Shown: positions 43,701 to 52,215 of the stretch, in pieces
Layout of the letters: every line of letters begins with the position of its first letter
Position numbering within the stretch: position 1 is the stretch's first letter
Assembly: GCF_900240945.1 (NCBI RefSeq)
Contig: NZ_OESG01000013.1
Coordinates: 1,054,001-1,118,000, forward strand
DNA length: 64,000 nucleotides
Reading direction: 5' to 3'
Origin: Mycobacterium sp. 3519A
Lineage (GTDB): Bacteria; Actinomycetota; Actinomycetes; Mycobacteriales; Mycobacteriaceae
Made by a program: the position numbers and the translations under genes
The notes under the pieces: model-generated
The model's input: the letters and a program-made list of their open reading frames with translations, nothing else
Told to the model about the DNA's origin: nothing
The model's database searches: none

Positions 43701-44001
43701 GCCGTTCGACATGGTGATCGCCGGGCGGGTAGTGCGGGGCCGGATCGACGCGGTCTTCGCCGACGACGACGGCGGCGCCACCGTGGTGGACTGGAAGACC
43801 GGCGATCCGCCCGCAACGCCAGAAGCCATGCAGCAGGCGGCAATTCAGCTCGCGGTGTACCGGCTGGCGTGGGCGCAGCTGCATGACTGCCCGCCCGACA
43901 AGGTTCGTGCGGTCTTCCATTACGTCCGGTCCGGGCGGACCGTCACCCCCGACGCGCTGCCCGGCGCCGACGACCTCGTCGCGCTGCTCGACGCCGCCTA
44001 G
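40777..44001 (+). CDS. adnB: Helicase-nuclease subunit AdnB
   Basis: A 1074-residue UvrD-like motor with nuclease domain. Walker A GAGAGKTE (Lys44), LTFTRKAAGQL, the DExx box VLLDEYQDTGHAQ and GDPIQSIYGWRGAS are intact, as is [12 protein letters not shown] and LLYVALTRAEDALL. The C-terminal RecB-type nuclease region has FHDWVQRFF, VRGRIDAVF and VVDWKTGDPP. AdnB carries the main translocating motor of the AdnAB complex. The start overlaps the adnA stop by four bases. The end overlaps the convergent DoxX-type gene by four bases. Confidence 0.95.
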   Translation: MTARYSPAELASALGLFAPTDEQAAVIAAPPGPLVVIAGAGAGKTETMAARVVWLVANGYARPGEVLGLTFTRKAAGQLLRRVRTRLARLAGAGLAPPADVADDPATVSTYHAFAGTLLREHGLLLPVEPDTRLLSETELWQLAFRVVCEHPQHLDTEKNPAAITAMVLRLAGQLAEHLVDTAQLRDTHVELERLVHTLPAGPYQRDRGPSQWLLRMLATQTERTELVPLIDALHARMRAEKVMDFGMQMASAARLASTFPQVGAQLRDRYRVVLLDEYQDTGHAQRVALSSLFGRGVDDGLALTAVGDPIQSIYGWRGASATNLPRFTTDFPLADGTPAPTLELRTSWRNPPRALHLANAVSAEARRRSVAVRSLRPRPDAQPGEIRCALLNDVAAERDWLADHLANIYHGARENGAAAPTAAVLVRRNADAAPIADALTARGVPVEVVGLAGLLAVPEVADLVAMLRLVADPTAGSAAMRVLTGPRWRLGGRDVAALWRRAVELDGRPTREVSTEQIVAQAAADADAACLADAICDPGSADAYSEAGFRRIVALGRELTALRAHLTHPLPDLVAEVRRVLGLDAEVRAAVPVSAGWSGAEHLDAFADVVADVAARPGATVPGLLAYLDAAEQVENGLAPAEITVANDRVQILTVHAAKGLEWQVVAVPHLSGRVFPSTASARTWLTDAGDLPPLLRGDRATVSEHGIPVLDTSDVNDRKRLSDKISDHKRSLEQRRTDEERRLLYVALTRAEDALLLSGHHWGASEAKPRGPSAFLCELKDIIEASEAAGDPCGVIEHWAPAPPDGTPNPLRDKAVEALWPTDPVGAQRRHVDTGAAIVVQAMSGGLAVDADNGWVADVDALLAERDRAEDKPAPPLPAQLSVSTLVELGRDPDAVVQRMRRRLPTRPDPHALLGTAFHDWVQRFFHAERLFDLDDLPGAVDRDAGDAEELAELQAAFALSPWAARTPIDIEVPFDMVIAGRVVRGRIDAVFADDDGGATVVDWKTGDPPATPEAMQQAAIQLAVYRLAWAQLHDCPPDKVRAVFHYVRSGRTVTPDALPGADDLVALLDAA

Positions 44002-44393
44002 GAGCGGCGGTAGATCTTCAGCGCCGACGTGATCATCGGGATCTGCAGCGGCAGCCGGGCGTACGCGCCCAGCCGCATGAAAAGCGGCTTGTGCTTCCAC
44101 AGCCGGCACATGTTGAAGTTCGCGGGCCACACCGCCAGGAACAGCGCGACCGCCGCCAATGCGCCCAGCTTGCGGGTGCGCGGCGCGAGCAGCAGCGCGC
44201 CGGTGGTCAACTCCGCGACCCCCGAGGCATAGGTGTAGAACCGCTGGCTGCCAGGAAGCTCGGCCGGGACGATGTCGTCGAACGGCTTGGGCGCAACGAA
44301 ATGCAACGTGCCGATGCCGAACAGCATCGCGGCCATCCGCAGAGCCGGTGTCGGGTTGGCGATCCGCTGCAGTTCGGGTGGGGGAGAGGTCAT
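43998..44393 (-). CDS. DoxX family membrane protein
   Basis: A 131-residue protein starting at ATG 44393 (MTSPPPELQRIANP). It has about four hydrophobic helices, with the DoxX-like pattern RMAAMLFGIGTLHFVAPKPFDDIVP, FYTYASGVAELTTGALLLAPRTRKLGALAAVALFLAVWPAN. DoxX-family proteins take part in redox or thiol homeostasis at the membrane in mycobacteria, but this branch is uncharacterised. It diverges from the potassium channel gene and overlaps the adnB end. Confidence 0.8.
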   Translation of the reverse strand: MTSPPPELQRIANPTPALRMAAMLFGIGTLHFVAPKPFDDIVPAELPGSQRFYTYASGVAELTTGALLLAPRTRKLGALAAVALFLAVWPANFNMCRLWKHKPLFMRLGAYARLPLQIPMITSALKIYRRS

Positions 44394-44438
44394 GGTTACA
44401 TTGTGGCGTGCGCCCACTCGGATCGATGGCGGGTACCC

Positions 44439-45518
44439 GTGGCTAAAGGCAGGTTGCGACGCCGCCTCGCGGCGATCGACGAGAACCTGACCTCACGACC
44501 GGATGCCGCGCTCGTCGACATCCTCCGCATCCCCGAACCGTTTGTCAGTCCTGGTCAGCGCATTTTCCGCCGGATCATCTACGCGACGCTGGCGTTGTTC
44601 GCGGCGGTGATGATCGTCTACCTCGACCGTGACGGCTACCGCGACGTCCAGGACAACCAGTTGTCGTTCCTGGACTGCCTGTACTACGCGACGGTGTCGT
44701 TGTCGACCACCGGGTACGGCGACATCACGCCGTTCACGCCGGAAGCTCGACTGGTCAACGTGCTGGTGATCACACCGCTGCGGATCGCCTTCCTGATCGT
44801 CCTGATCGGTACCACTGTGGAGACGCTGACCACCCAGTCGCGCCAGGCGTTGAAGATCCAGCGATGGAGGAGCAGAGTGCGCAACCACACCGTCGTCATC
44901 GGATACGGCACCAAAGGCAGGACGGCGGTGGCCGCGATGGTCGGCGACGAGGTGGCACCCGCCGACATCGTCGTCGTCGACGAGAACGTCACGGCGCTCG
45001 AACGTGCGAGAAGCGCAGGCCTTGTCACCGTGCACGGTGACGCGACCAAGTCCGAGGTGCTGCGGTTGGCCAGCGCCCAGCACGCGAAGTCGATCATCGT
45101 CGCGACCGACGACGACGCCAGCGCGGTGCTGGTGACCTTGACCGCCCGCGAGTTGGCGCCCAAAGCCAAGATCATCGCCGCCGCACGGGAAGCCGAGAAT
45201 CAGCACCTGCTGCAGCAGTCCGGGGCGGATTCGACGGTGGTGTCCTCGGAGACCGCGGGCCGGCTGCTTGGAATCGCCACGCAGACGCCGAGCGTTGTCG
45301 AGATGATGGAAGACCTACTGACCCCCGACGCGGGGTTCGCATTGGCCGAACGCGAAGTCAGCCCCAAGGAGGCGGGCGGTTCGCCCCGGCACCTTTCCGA
45401 CATCGTGCTCGGCGTCGTCCGGAACGGCGAACTGTTGCGCGTCGACGCCCCAGAGGTGGACGCCCTCGAGCTCGGCGACCGGCTGCTCTACATCCGCAGC
45501 GCGGAAGCCGAGCGATGA
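44439..45518 (+). CDS. Two-helix potassium channel with RCK (TrkA-N) domain
   Basis: A 359-residue protein. Two membrane helices (YATLALFAAVMIVYL and ITPLRIAFLIVLIGTTVET) flank the pore with the selectivity filter STTGYGDITPF. A cytoplasmic RCK domain follows, starting NHTVVIGYGTKGRTAVAAMV with Asp-rich VVVDENVTALERA. It ends with a TrkA-C-like piece (LRVDAPEVDALELGDRLLYI). Start GTG 44439. Its stop overlaps the nudC start (ATGA at 45515). It corresponds to Rv3200c. Confidence 0.93.
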   Translation: MAKGRLRRRLAAIDENLTSRPDAALVDILRIPEPFVSPGQRIFRRIIYATLALFAAVMIVYLDRDGYRDVQDNQLSFLDCLYYATVSLSTTGYGDITPFTPEARLVNVLVITPLRIAFLIVLIGTTVETLTTQSRQALKIQRWRSRVRNHTVVIGYGTKGRTAVAAMVGDEVAPADIVVVDENVTALERARSAGLVTVHGDATKSEVLRLASAQHAKSIIVATDDDASAVLVTLTARELAPKAKIIAAAREAENQHLLQQSGADSTVVSSETAGRLLGIATQTPSVVEMMEDLLTPDAGFALAEREVSPKEAGGSPRHLSDIVLGVVRNGELLRVDAPEVDALELGDRLLYIRSAEAER

Positions 45519-46444
45519 CAAGGAGTTTCGAGCTTCGCAACGTCCCGCTGTTGTCCCGTGTCGGGGCCGACCGTGGCGACGCGTTGCGCACCGACATCGA
45601 CGCGGCCATCGCCGGCTGGCCGGATGCCCTGGTGCTGCGGGTCGACCGCCGCAACCAGGTGCTGATCTCCGGCGGCCAAGTGGTGCTGAGCAGCGCCGCC
45701 AAACTCGGTGACAAGCCACCGGAGAACGCGGTGTTCCTCGGGCGCCTCAACGACGGCCGGCACGTGTGGGGGATCCGGTCAGCCCTGGAAGGTCCTGAGG
45801 ACCCGCACGCCGAGACCGAGGTGCTCGACCTGCGCCGCGCCGGGCAGATCTTCGACGACGTCAGCGCGCAACTCGTGGCCACCGCCACCGCGCTGCTGAA
45901 CTGGCACGACCATGCGCGGTTCAGCGCGATCGACGGCGCACCCACCAAGTCGATCAAGGGCGGCTGGGCGCGTGTCAACGCCGCCAACGGGCACGAGGAG
46001 TTTCCTCGCATCGACCCCGCGGTGATCTGCCTGATTCACGATGGCCACGACCGCGCCGTGCTGGCCCGCCAGACCGTGTGGCCCGAGCGGCTGTTCTCTC
46101 TGCTGGCCGGTTTCGTCGAGGCGGGCGAGTCGTTCGAGGCCTGTGTCGCGCGTGAGATCGCCGAGGAGATCGGGCTGACCGTGTCCGACGTGCGCTACCT
46201 GGGCAGCCAGCCGTGGCCGTTCCCGCGGTCGCTGATGGTCGGCTTCCACGCGGTCGGCGATCCGGAGCAGGAGTTCTCGTTCAACGACGGCGAGATCGCC
46301 GAGGCGGCGTGGTTCACGCGCGCCGAGATCCGCGAAGCGCTTGCCCACGGCGACTGGAACAGCGACTCACCGTCGCGGCTGCTGCTGCCTGGATCGATCT
46401 CCATCGCCAGGGAGATCATCGAATCCTGGGCTGCTCAAGACTGA
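45515..46444 (+). CDS. nudC: NADH pyrophosphatase NudC
   Basis: A 309-residue Nudix hydrolase that cleaves NAD(H) to NMN(H) and AMP. The Nudix box is GFVEAGESFEACVAREIAEEIGL, and the NADH-specific SQPWPFPRS motif follows. Unlike E. coli NudC, the region before the box (NHEEFPRIDP and upstream) has no zinc-ribbon cysteines; I see none in pairs. The gene overlaps the K+ channel gene by four bases and the convergent gmd gene end by 29 bases. Confidence 0.93.
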   Translation: MTRSFELRNVPLLSRVGADRGDALRTDIDAAIAGWPDALVLRVDRRNQVLISGGQVVLSSAAKLGDKPPENAVFLGRLNDGRHVWGIRSALEGPEDPHAETEVLDLRRAGQIFDDVSAQLVATATALLNWHDHARFSAIDGAPTKSIKGGWARVNAANGHEEFPRIDPAVICLIHDGHDRAVLARQTVWPERLFSLLAGFVEAGESFEACVAREIAEEIGLTVSDVRYLGSQPWPFPRSLMVGFHAVGDPEQEFSFNDGEIAEAAWFTRAEIREALAHGDWNSDSPSRLLLPGSISIAREIIESWAAQD

Positions 46445-47435
46445 CCGACTCGGCACGGATGTCGCTGGTCACCATCAGGTCGACGAGTTCCTCGAACGAC
46501 ATCTCGGGTTTCCAGTCCAGCGCCGCGTGCGCCTTCGACGCGTCGCCGATGAGCACGTCCACTTCGGCGGGTCGCATGCGTGCCTCGTCGACGCGGACGT
46601 ACGGCGCCCAGTCGGAGACGCCGATCGCGGCGAAGGCCAGGTCGACGAACTCGGAAACCGAATGCGCTTCGCCGGTGGCGAGCACGTAGTCATCCGGCTG
46701 GTCCTGTTGCAGCATCTGATGCATGCCCTGCACGTAGTCGCCCGCGAAACCCCAGTCCCGCAGCGCCTCCAAGTTGCCGAGCGACACGCTGTCCTGCAAC
46801 CCGAGCGAGATCCGCGCCACCGCCTTCGAGATCCGTCGCGTCACGAATTCCGTTCCGCGACGCGGGGATTCGTGATTGAACAGGATGGCCGAGCTGGCGT
46901 GCATCCCGTAGGATTCGCGGTAGTTGACGGTCATGTAGTGGCCGTACGCCTTGGCGACGCCGTATGGCGAGCGTGGGTGGAAGGCAGACGTCTCGGACAG
47001 CGGGATCTCGCGCGCCTTGCCGTACATCTCCGCGCTGGACGCCTGGTAGAACCGCACCTCGTGCCCGGTGGCCTGCTGGTAGGCGCGCACCGCTTCCAGC
47101 ATGTTCAAGACGCCGCCGCCGGTGACGTTGCGCGTCAGATGCGGCGTCTTCCAGGAGTAACCGACGTAAGTGATGGCGGCCAGGTTGTACACCTCGTCGG
47201 GTCGCGCGTCGTCGAGGGCTTGACGCAGGCTCGACACATCGAGCACATCGCCGTAGAGCAGCTGCAGCTTCGGGATTTCCTCCCGCAGCGACGGTTCCTT
47301 CGGGTTGTTCTGCCCCCGGATCAACCCATAGGTGCGGTAGCCCTTGGAGATCAGCAACTCGGCGAGATATCTGCCGTCCTGACCGGTGATGCCGGTGATG
47401 AGTGCCGTTCTCTGTGTGGCCACATGCACCCCCAT
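46416..47435 (-). CDS. gmd: GDP-mannose 4,6-dehydratase
   Basis: A 339-residue extended SDR. The cofactor motif is TALITGITGQDGRYLAELL, and the catalytic Tyr-Lys is in SPYGVAKAYGHYM after ASSAEMYGKAREIPLSE. FNHESPRRGTEFVTRRI and RDWGFAGDYVQGMHQML are family signatures. It makes GDP-4-keto-6-deoxymannose, the precursor of fucose, rhamnose or perosamine nucleotides. No fucose synthase, epimerase or glycosyltransferase is nearby, so the product is unknown. In M. tuberculosis nothing lies between nudC and mrx1, so this is an insertion. ATG 47435 was chosen. Confidence 0.92.
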   Translation of the reverse strand: MGVHVATQRTALITGITGQDGRYLAELLISKGYRTYGLIRGQNNPKEPSLREEIPKLQLLYGDVLDVSSLRQALDDARPDEVYNLAAITYVGYSWKTPHLTRNVTGGGVLNMLEAVRAYQQATGHEVRFYQASSAEMYGKAREIPLSETSAFHPRSPYGVAKAYGHYMTVNYRESYGMHASSAILFNHESPRRGTEFVTRRISKAVARISLGLQDSVSLGNLEALRDWGFAGDYVQGMHQMLQQDQPDDYVLATGEAHSVSEFVDLAFAAIGVSDWAPYVRVDEARMRPAEVDVLIGDASKAHAALDWKPEMSFEELVDLMVTSDIRAESVSLEQPRIR

Positions 47436-47567
47436 TGGCTCGCCCCGCAAGAACGCGTGCTTAGCTATTGCCACTTTCCTGGGGAAGCAAACCTTCACAG
47501 GTGACGCACAGAAAAGCTCACACCAGCGGCGTCCATCGCCGGAAACGACGAGTCCGCCCTCCAGGCG

Positions 47568-47819
47568 TTATCGCTTCAGCTTTGCCTTGACCTCGGCCCC
47601 GCTCGGGTTGGTCAGGGTGGAGCCGTCGGCGAACTTCAGCGTCGGCACCGTCTGATTGCCGCCGTTGACCGACGAAACGAACTCCGCCGCCGCGGGATCG
47701 GTCTCGATGTCGACCTCGATGAACGCGATGCCTTCGGTCTTCAACACCTTCTTCAGGCGAAAGCAGTAGCCACACCACGAGGTGGTGTACATGGTCAGTC
47801 CAGCAGACGAGGAAGTCAT
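47568..47819 (-). CDS. mrx1: Mycoredoxin-1
   Basis: An 83-residue glutaredoxin-like protein with the active-site CGYC (Cys16, Cys19), the TVPT cis-Pro loop ([10 protein letters not shown]) and the C-terminal [16 protein letters not shown]. Mycoredoxin reduces mycothiol mixed disulfides. From memory it matches Rv3198A closely. Start ATG 47819. It diverges from uvrD2 with about 80 bases between. I see no SigH-type box there. Confidence 0.95.
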   Translation of the reverse strand: MTSSSAGLTMYTTSWCGYCFRLKKVLKTEGIAFIEVDIETDPAAAEFVSSVNGGNQTVPTLKFADGSTLTNPSGAEVKAKLKR

Positions 47820-47901
47820 AAGTGTGTCAACGTATCGGATCGCGCCAACATGCCCGCGCTGTGTCGGGCATATGTCACAGCCCCCTGCCAAGATGGACCG
47901 C

Positions 47902-50007
47902 ATGTCGGTCGAGGCGCCTTCGTCGCGCGACGAGCTCATCGGTGACCTCGACGACGAACAGCGCGAAGCCGTTCTCGCCGCTCGCGGCCCGGTGTGCGTG
48001 CTGGCAGGGGCGGGCACCGGCAAGACACGCACCATCACGCGGCGCATCGCCCACCTCGTCGCGGCCGGACACGTCGCCCCGCAACAGGTGCTGGCGGTGA
48101 CGTTCACGTCGCGCGCGGCGGGGGAGATGCGCGGCCGGTTGCGGGCGCTGGACGACGGGGTCGGCACCGGTTCGGTGCAGGCGATGACGTTCCATGCCGC
48201 GGCCCGCCGCCAGCTGTCCTACTTCTGGCCGCGCGTCGTCGGCGACACCGGATGGCAGCTGCTGGACACCAAGTTCTCCGTCGTCGCGCAGGCCGCCAAC
48301 CGCTCCGGACTGCCCACCAGCACCGACGACGTGCGCGACCTCGCGAGCGAAATCGAATGGGCCAAAGCCTCTTTGATCAGCCCCGAGGGATATGCCGGCG
48401 CGGTCGCGACGGCGGGCCGCGACATCCCGTTCGACGCCGCGAAGATCGCCGACGTCTACGCCGCCTACGAGAAACTCAAGGCCCGCCACGACGGGATGGC
48501 GCTGCTCGATTTCGACGACCTGCTGCTGCACACCGCTGCGGCCATCGAGAACGACGCGAGCGTGGCGCAGGAATTCCGGGACCGCTACCGCTGCTTCGTC
48601 GTCGACGAATACCAGGACGTCACCCCGTTGCAGCAGCGGGTGCTCGACGCGTGGCTCGGCAACCGCGACGACCTCACGGTGGTCGGCGACGCCAACCAGA
48701 CCATCTACTCGTTCACCGGCGCCACACCCCGGTACCTGCTCGACTTCTCGCGGCGCTTCCCCGATGCCGCGGTGGTGCGCCTCGAGCGCGACTACCGGTC
48801 TACACCGCAAGTGGTGTCGCTGGCCAACCGGGTGATCGCTGCGGCCCGCGGCCGAATGGCGGGCAGCAAACTGCACTTGGTCGGCCAGCGCGACCCGGGT
48901 CCGAATCCCACCTTCAGCGAGCATCCCGACGAGGTGGCCGAGGCCGCCGCGGTCGCCAAGAAGATCAAGAACCTGATCGAATCCGGCACCCCCGCCGCCG
49001 AGATCGCGGTGCTCTACCGCATCAACGCCCAGTCCGAGGTCTACGAAGAGGCGCTCACCGCGGCCGGTGTCGCGTTTCAGGTGCGCGGCGGCGAAGGGTT
49101 CTTCAGCCGTCAGGAGATCCGCCAGGCGCTGTTGGCGCTGCAACGGGCCGCCGAACGTGAGGCAGAGGGCGCCCTGCCCGACGTCGTGCGCGCCGTGCTC
49201 GAACCGCTGGGGTTGACCGCGGAACCGCCCGCCGGTACCAGGGCCCGCGAGCGGTGGGAGGCGCTGACCGCGTTGGCCGAACTCGTCGACGAAGAGGTGG
49301 CGCTGCGGCCGTCGCTGGATCTGCGCTCGCTGCTCGCCGAACTGCGGCAGCGTGCCGACGCCCGGCACCCCCCGACGGTGCAGGGCGTCACCTTGGCGTC
49401 GCTGCACGCCGCCAAGGGCCTGGAGTGGGACGCGGTGTTCCTGGTCGGCCTCGCCGACAACACCCTGCCCATCTCGCATGCGTTGGCGCACGGACCCGAC
49501 AGCGAGCCGGTGGAAGAGGAACGTCGGCTCCTTTATGTCGGAATCACAAGGGCCAGAGTGCATTTGGCGCTCAGCTGGGCGTTGGCGCGAGCTCCTGGCG
49601 GTCGGCAGAGTCGACGGCCGTCGCGGTTTCTCAACGGCATCGCGCCGCAGTCGCCCGGCGACAGCGGCCCCAGCAAGCCCCGCCGTCCCCGCGGTGCCAC
49701 CCCACGCTGCCGGGTCTGCAACAGCGCGCTGACCACCCCGCCGGCCATCATGTTGCGTCGCTGTGAGACGTGCCCGTCCGACATCGACGAGGAACTGCTC
49801 GCCCAACTAAAGGAGTGGCGTCTGCGCATCTCCAAGGAGATGAGCGTGCCCGCCTACGTGGTGTTCACCGACAACACCCTGATCGCGATCGCCGAGACGC
49901 TGCCCACCGACGACGCCGCGCTGGTCGCCATCCCCGGCATCGGCGCACGCAAGCTGGAGCAGTACGGCCCGGATGTGCTGGCGCTGGTCAAAGGCCGGAG
50001 TCGCTAG
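47902..50007 (+). CDS. uvrD2: ATP-dependent DNA helicase UvrD2
   Basis: A 701-residue superfamily 1 helicase. Walker A AGAGTGKT (Lys41), [26 protein letters not shown] and [13 protein letters not shown] are intact. A four-cysteine zinc motif lies near residue 600 ([17 protein letters not shown]) and an HRDC domain ends the protein ([35 protein letters not shown]). This arrangement is specific to actinobacterial UvrD2. ATG 47902 follows the comparison with Rv3198c; ATG 47893 is an alternative. It is followed by the long whiB7 leader. Confidence 0.95.
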   Translation: MSVEAPSSRDELIGDLDDEQREAVLAARGPVCVLAGAGTGKTRTITRRIAHLVAAGHVAPQQVLAVTFTSRAAGEMRGRLRALDDGVGTGSVQAMTFHAAARRQLSYFWPRVVGDTGWQLLDTKFSVVAQAANRSGLPTSTDDVRDLASEIEWAKASLISPEGYAGAVATAGRDIPFDAAKIADVYAAYEKLKARHDGMALLDFDDLLLHTAAAIENDASVAQEFRDRYRCFVVDEYQDVTPLQQRVLDAWLGNRDDLTVVGDANQTIYSFTGATPRYLLDFSRRFPDAAVVRLERDYRSTPQVVSLANRVIAAARGRMAGSKLHLVGQRDPGPNPTFSEHPDEVAEAAAVAKKIKNLIESGTPAAEIAVLYRINAQSEVYEEALTAAGVAFQVRGGEGFFSRQEIRQALLALQRAAEREAEGALPDVVRAVLEPLGLTAEPPAGTRARERWEALTALAELVDEEVALRPSLDLRSLLAELRQRADARHPPTVQGVTLASLHAAKGLEWDAVFLVGLADNTLPISHALAHGPDSEPVEEERRLLYVGITRARVHLALSWALARAPGGRQSRRPSRFLNGIAPQSPGDSGPSKPRRPRGATPRCRVCNSALTTPPAIMLRRCETCPSDIDEELLAQLKEWRLRISKEMSVPAYVVFTDNTLIAIAETLPTDDAALVAIPGIGARKLEQYGPDVLALVKGRSR

Positions 50008-50048
50008 GCCGCCAAAGGTCGTAAAGATCGTGCCAAAAGCGCTGGTCA

Positions 50049-50086
50049 GAAAATCGATTGAGTTCTCAAGCTGATACGCTTAGCCT
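50049..50086 (+). promoter_or_regulatory. whiB7 promoter with upstream AT-rich WhiB7 site
   Basis: GAAAATCG (50049-50056) is the AT-rich element expected just upstream of the -35 in WhiB7-controlled promoters. TTGAGT (50058-50063) and TAGCCT (50081-50086) form a SigA-type -35 and -10 with a 17-base spacer. WhiB7 is known to activate its own promoter with SigA through such a site. Confidence 0.75.
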
Positions 50087-50124
50087 CAAGATCACACCGC
50101 GAGTCGAAAGGAGGGTGCCCGAAA

Positions 50125-50322
50125 ATGTTGAGCAATGAAGCGTTCACCGGCGTAGGCGTTGCCGGCATGTCGCGCACCCTTCACGTCGCCGAGGCTGCTG
50201 CCGCGGCGCATCCCGCTTTTTGGGCGTACCCAGGCGCGGGAACCGCGGCCGCCATTACCCCGCAGCGTAAGCGCCGCAACGCCGCCGCGACTGGACAGTC
50301 CGTGGATCGAGGCACCACTTAG
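50125..50322 (+). CDS. whiB7 leader uORF (65 residues)
   Basis: An ORF with an excellent ribosome binding site (AAAGGAGG, ten bases before ATG 50125) in the leader between the whiB7 promoter and gene. The peptide starts MLSNEAFTGVGVAGM and has an Ala-rich middle and a QRKRRN basic stretch. Its TAG stop lies in the loop of the CGAGGC/GCCTCG hairpin (50308-50333). Its last codons cover the antiterminator strand at 50298-50305. A ribosome that completes it should mask that strand and allow the terminator to form. The peptide sequence itself may matter little. Confidence 0.7.
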   Translation: MLSNEAFTGVGVAGMSRTLHVAEAAAAAHPAFWAYPGAGTAAAITPQRKRRNAAATGQSVDRGTT

Positions 50323-50356
50323 GTAGCGCCTCGAACGAAGCCGAAAGGCCACGGAC
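50298..50356 (+). promoter_or_regulatory. whiB7 antiterminator pairing
   Basis: GTCCGTGG (50298-50305) is fully complementary to CCACGGAC (50349-50356), which is also the left arm of the terminator. The two structures exclude each other. A further stem, CGAGGC (50308-50313) with GCCTCG (50328-50333), sits inside. Stalling of ribosomes in the uORF should favour this antiterminator and let transcription reach whiB7. Confidence 0.65.
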
Positions 50357-50384
50357 CCGCAGTCAAGGATCCGTGGCCATTTTT
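50347..50384 (+). terminator. Intrinsic terminator (attenuator) in the whiB7 leader
   Basis: GGCCACGGA (50347-50355) pairs with TCCGTGGCC (50370-50378), followed by ATTTTTA. It lies 80 bases before the whiB7 ATG, after the uORF. It is the only textbook stem-plus-T-run terminator I found in the window. Confidence 0.9.
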
Positions 50385-50463
50385 ATCGGAACACCTGGTC
50401 AGGGATCCATCAGAAGACAGATGGCCGACGAGAACCAACGACCAGGAAGCAGAGGTACGAGTC

Positions 50464-50805
50464 ATGTCAGTTGCGATGAGCGCTCTCGCGAAGAGCGTCG
50501 AATCGGAGACATGCCGTGAGAGATCGATGCTGTCGGTGCCGTGTCATGTCGGGGACCCCGATTTGTGGTTCGCCGAGAACCCGCTTGACCTCGAGCAGGC
50601 CAAGGCGCTGTGCGCGGATTGCCCGATCCGCCGCGAGTGCTTGGCCGCGGCGCTGGAACGCCAGGAGCCGTGGGGTGTTTGGGGTGGCGAGATCCTCGAG
50701 CGCGGCTCGATCATCGCGCGCAAGCGCCCGCGTGGACGGCCGCGGAAGAACACCGTGGCCGCGCACGCAGGCAGCACGGAAGGTGACAGCTCGGCAGCCG
50801 CGTAA
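50464..50805 (+). CDS. whiB7: Transcriptional regulator WhiB7
   Basis: A 113-residue Wbl protein. Cluster cysteines are C27, C50, C53 and C59 (LCADCPIRREC). The signature EPWGVWGGE and the AT-hook RGRPRKN are both present; the AT-hook distinguishes WhiB7 from other Wbl proteins. It activates intrinsic antibiotic-resistance genes together with SigA. It is about 20 residues longer than Rv3197A, mainly at the N-terminus and the C-terminal tail. Expression is governed by the leader described at 50049-50384. Confidence 0.96.
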   Translation: MSVAMSALAKSVESETCRERSMLSVPCHVGDPDLWFAENPLDLEQAKALCADCPIRRECLAAALERQEPWGVWGGEILERGSIIARKRPRGRPRKNTVAAHAGSTEGDSSAAA

Positions 50806-50832
50806 GCGCTGCCGGGTTGTCCCCGCGCCGAC

Positions 50833-52158
50833 CTAGGCCGCCTCTTCGGCGAAGCCGGGAATCAATTCGGTGGCAAGCCGCCTGGCGGGCACATGCGCGT
50901 CGAGTTGGCATGCGATCGCGACGTTGGAGGCGATCACCCGCATCGGAATGGCCAGTTTCGCCGGAATGTCCATCTGCCGGGCCGCCCTGATCTGACCCGC
51001 GGCACGATCCGGCTTCATGTTCGCAGCGGTGATGCGCTGCAACCATTTCCGCGTGTAGTGGAAGACCTCGACCTCGAGCGGCTCCACGTACTGCCGCATC
51101 AGTTCGTCCATTTCGCGCTTGGACACCTGCTCGCCCTTTTGCACGAACCCGATGGCCTGCATGGTCGTCAGCAGGTTGTCGTAGTCGTCGTTGAGCGCAT
51201 ACCGCGTCGCCAGTCCGATCTCGGGCGGGATCCCGCCCGGCATCGGCGCCACCGCGCCGAAGTCGATGACACCCATCTTGCCGTCGGGCAACAACATGAA
51301 GTTCCCAGGATGCGCATCGCCGTGCATCATCTCCAGCCGCCGCGGCGCGTCGTAGGTCAGCTCGAAAAGCCTGCTGCCCATCAGGTCTCGCTGCTCGGTG
51401 GTGCCCTCGCGGATGATCACCGACAACGGAATGCCTTCGATCCATTCCTGGATGACCACCTTCGGCGCGCTCGCCACGATGCGCGGGACGACGAAATGCG
51501 GATGTCCCTCATAGGCTTTCGCGAACGCGCGCTGGTTGTCGGCCTCGAGCCGGTAATCGAGCTCCATCTCGGTGCGCTCGATCAGCTCGTCGACGACGCC
51601 CTGCACGTCGGCGCCGGGGGAGAGTTGCTTGAGCACGCTGACCATCCGCTGCATGGTCTTCAAATCCGCCCGCAGCGCTTCGTCGGCGCCCGGGTACTGG
51701 ATCTTGACCGCGACCTCGCGGCCGTCCGACCACACCGCCTTGTGGACCTGGCCGATGCTGGCCGACGCGACGGGGGTGTCGTCGAACGAGGAGAACCGTT
51801 CGCGCCACTTGGTGCCCAACTGGCCGTCGAGCACGCGGTGCACCTTCGCCGCGGCCAGCGGCGGCGCCTCGCGCTGCAACTTGGTCAACGCCTCCCGGTA
51901 CGGCTTGCCGTACTGCTCGGGAATCGCGGCCTCCATCACCGACAGCGCCTGCCCGACCTTCATCGCCCCGCCCTTGAGTTCACCGAGCACGGTGAACAAC
52001 TGCTGGGCGGCCTTGTCCATCAGTTCCGCGTTGACCTCGTCTTTCGACTTACCGGTCAGCCGTTTGCCGAAGCCCAACGCGGCCCGGCCCGCCATGCCGA
52101 CTGGCAAGCTAGCCAGCTTGGCGTTGCGCGCGGCCCGACCCCGTTTGATGTCAGTCAC
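50833..52158 (-). CDS. ABC1/UbiB family atypical kinase (Rv3197-like)
   Basis: A 441-residue AarF/ABC1/UbiB-type protein. The family's KxGQ-type motif is GGAMKVGQALSVM. The Ala-rich nucleotide loop is ASASIGQVHKAVW, with the Lys in VAVKIQYPG. The catalytic region is MMHGDAHPGNFMLLPDGKMGVIDFGAV. Such proteins are ATPases or kinases linked to lipids or quinones. In M. tuberculosis the neighbour Rv3197 belongs to the WhiB7 regulon, as I recall. Start GTG 52158. It faces whiB7 tail to tail. Confidence 0.9.
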   Translation of the reverse strand: MTDIKRGRAARNAKLASLPVGMAGRAALGFGKRLTGKSKDEVNAELMDKAAQQLFTVLGELKGGAMKVGQALSVMEAAIPEQYGKPYREALTKLQREAPPLAAAKVHRVLDGQLGTKWRERFSSFDDTPVASASIGQVHKAVWSDGREVAVKIQYPGADEALRADLKTMQRMVSVLKQLSPGADVQGVVDELIERTEMELDYRLEADNQRAFAKAYEGHPHFVVPRIVASAPKVVIQEWIEGIPLSVIIREGTTEQRDLMGSRLFELTYDAPRRLEMMHGDAHPGNFMLLPDGKMGVIDFGAVAPMPGGIPPEIGLATRYALNDDYDNLLTTMQAIGFVQKGEQVSKREMDELMRQYVEPLEVEVFHYTRKWLQRITAANMKPDRAAGQIRAARQMDIPAKLAIPMRVIASNVAIACQLDAHVPARRLATELIPGFAEEAA

Positions 52159-52215
52159 CTAACTATCATCCCTGACGTTTCTGAGTGCCTCGCACCGAGT
52201 TGGCAACAGGCGTTT

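Noticed and set aside
47875..49806. 643-codon minus-strand ORF opposite uvrD2
   Set aside because: It is a shadow frame of uvrD2, with no motif or ribosome site.
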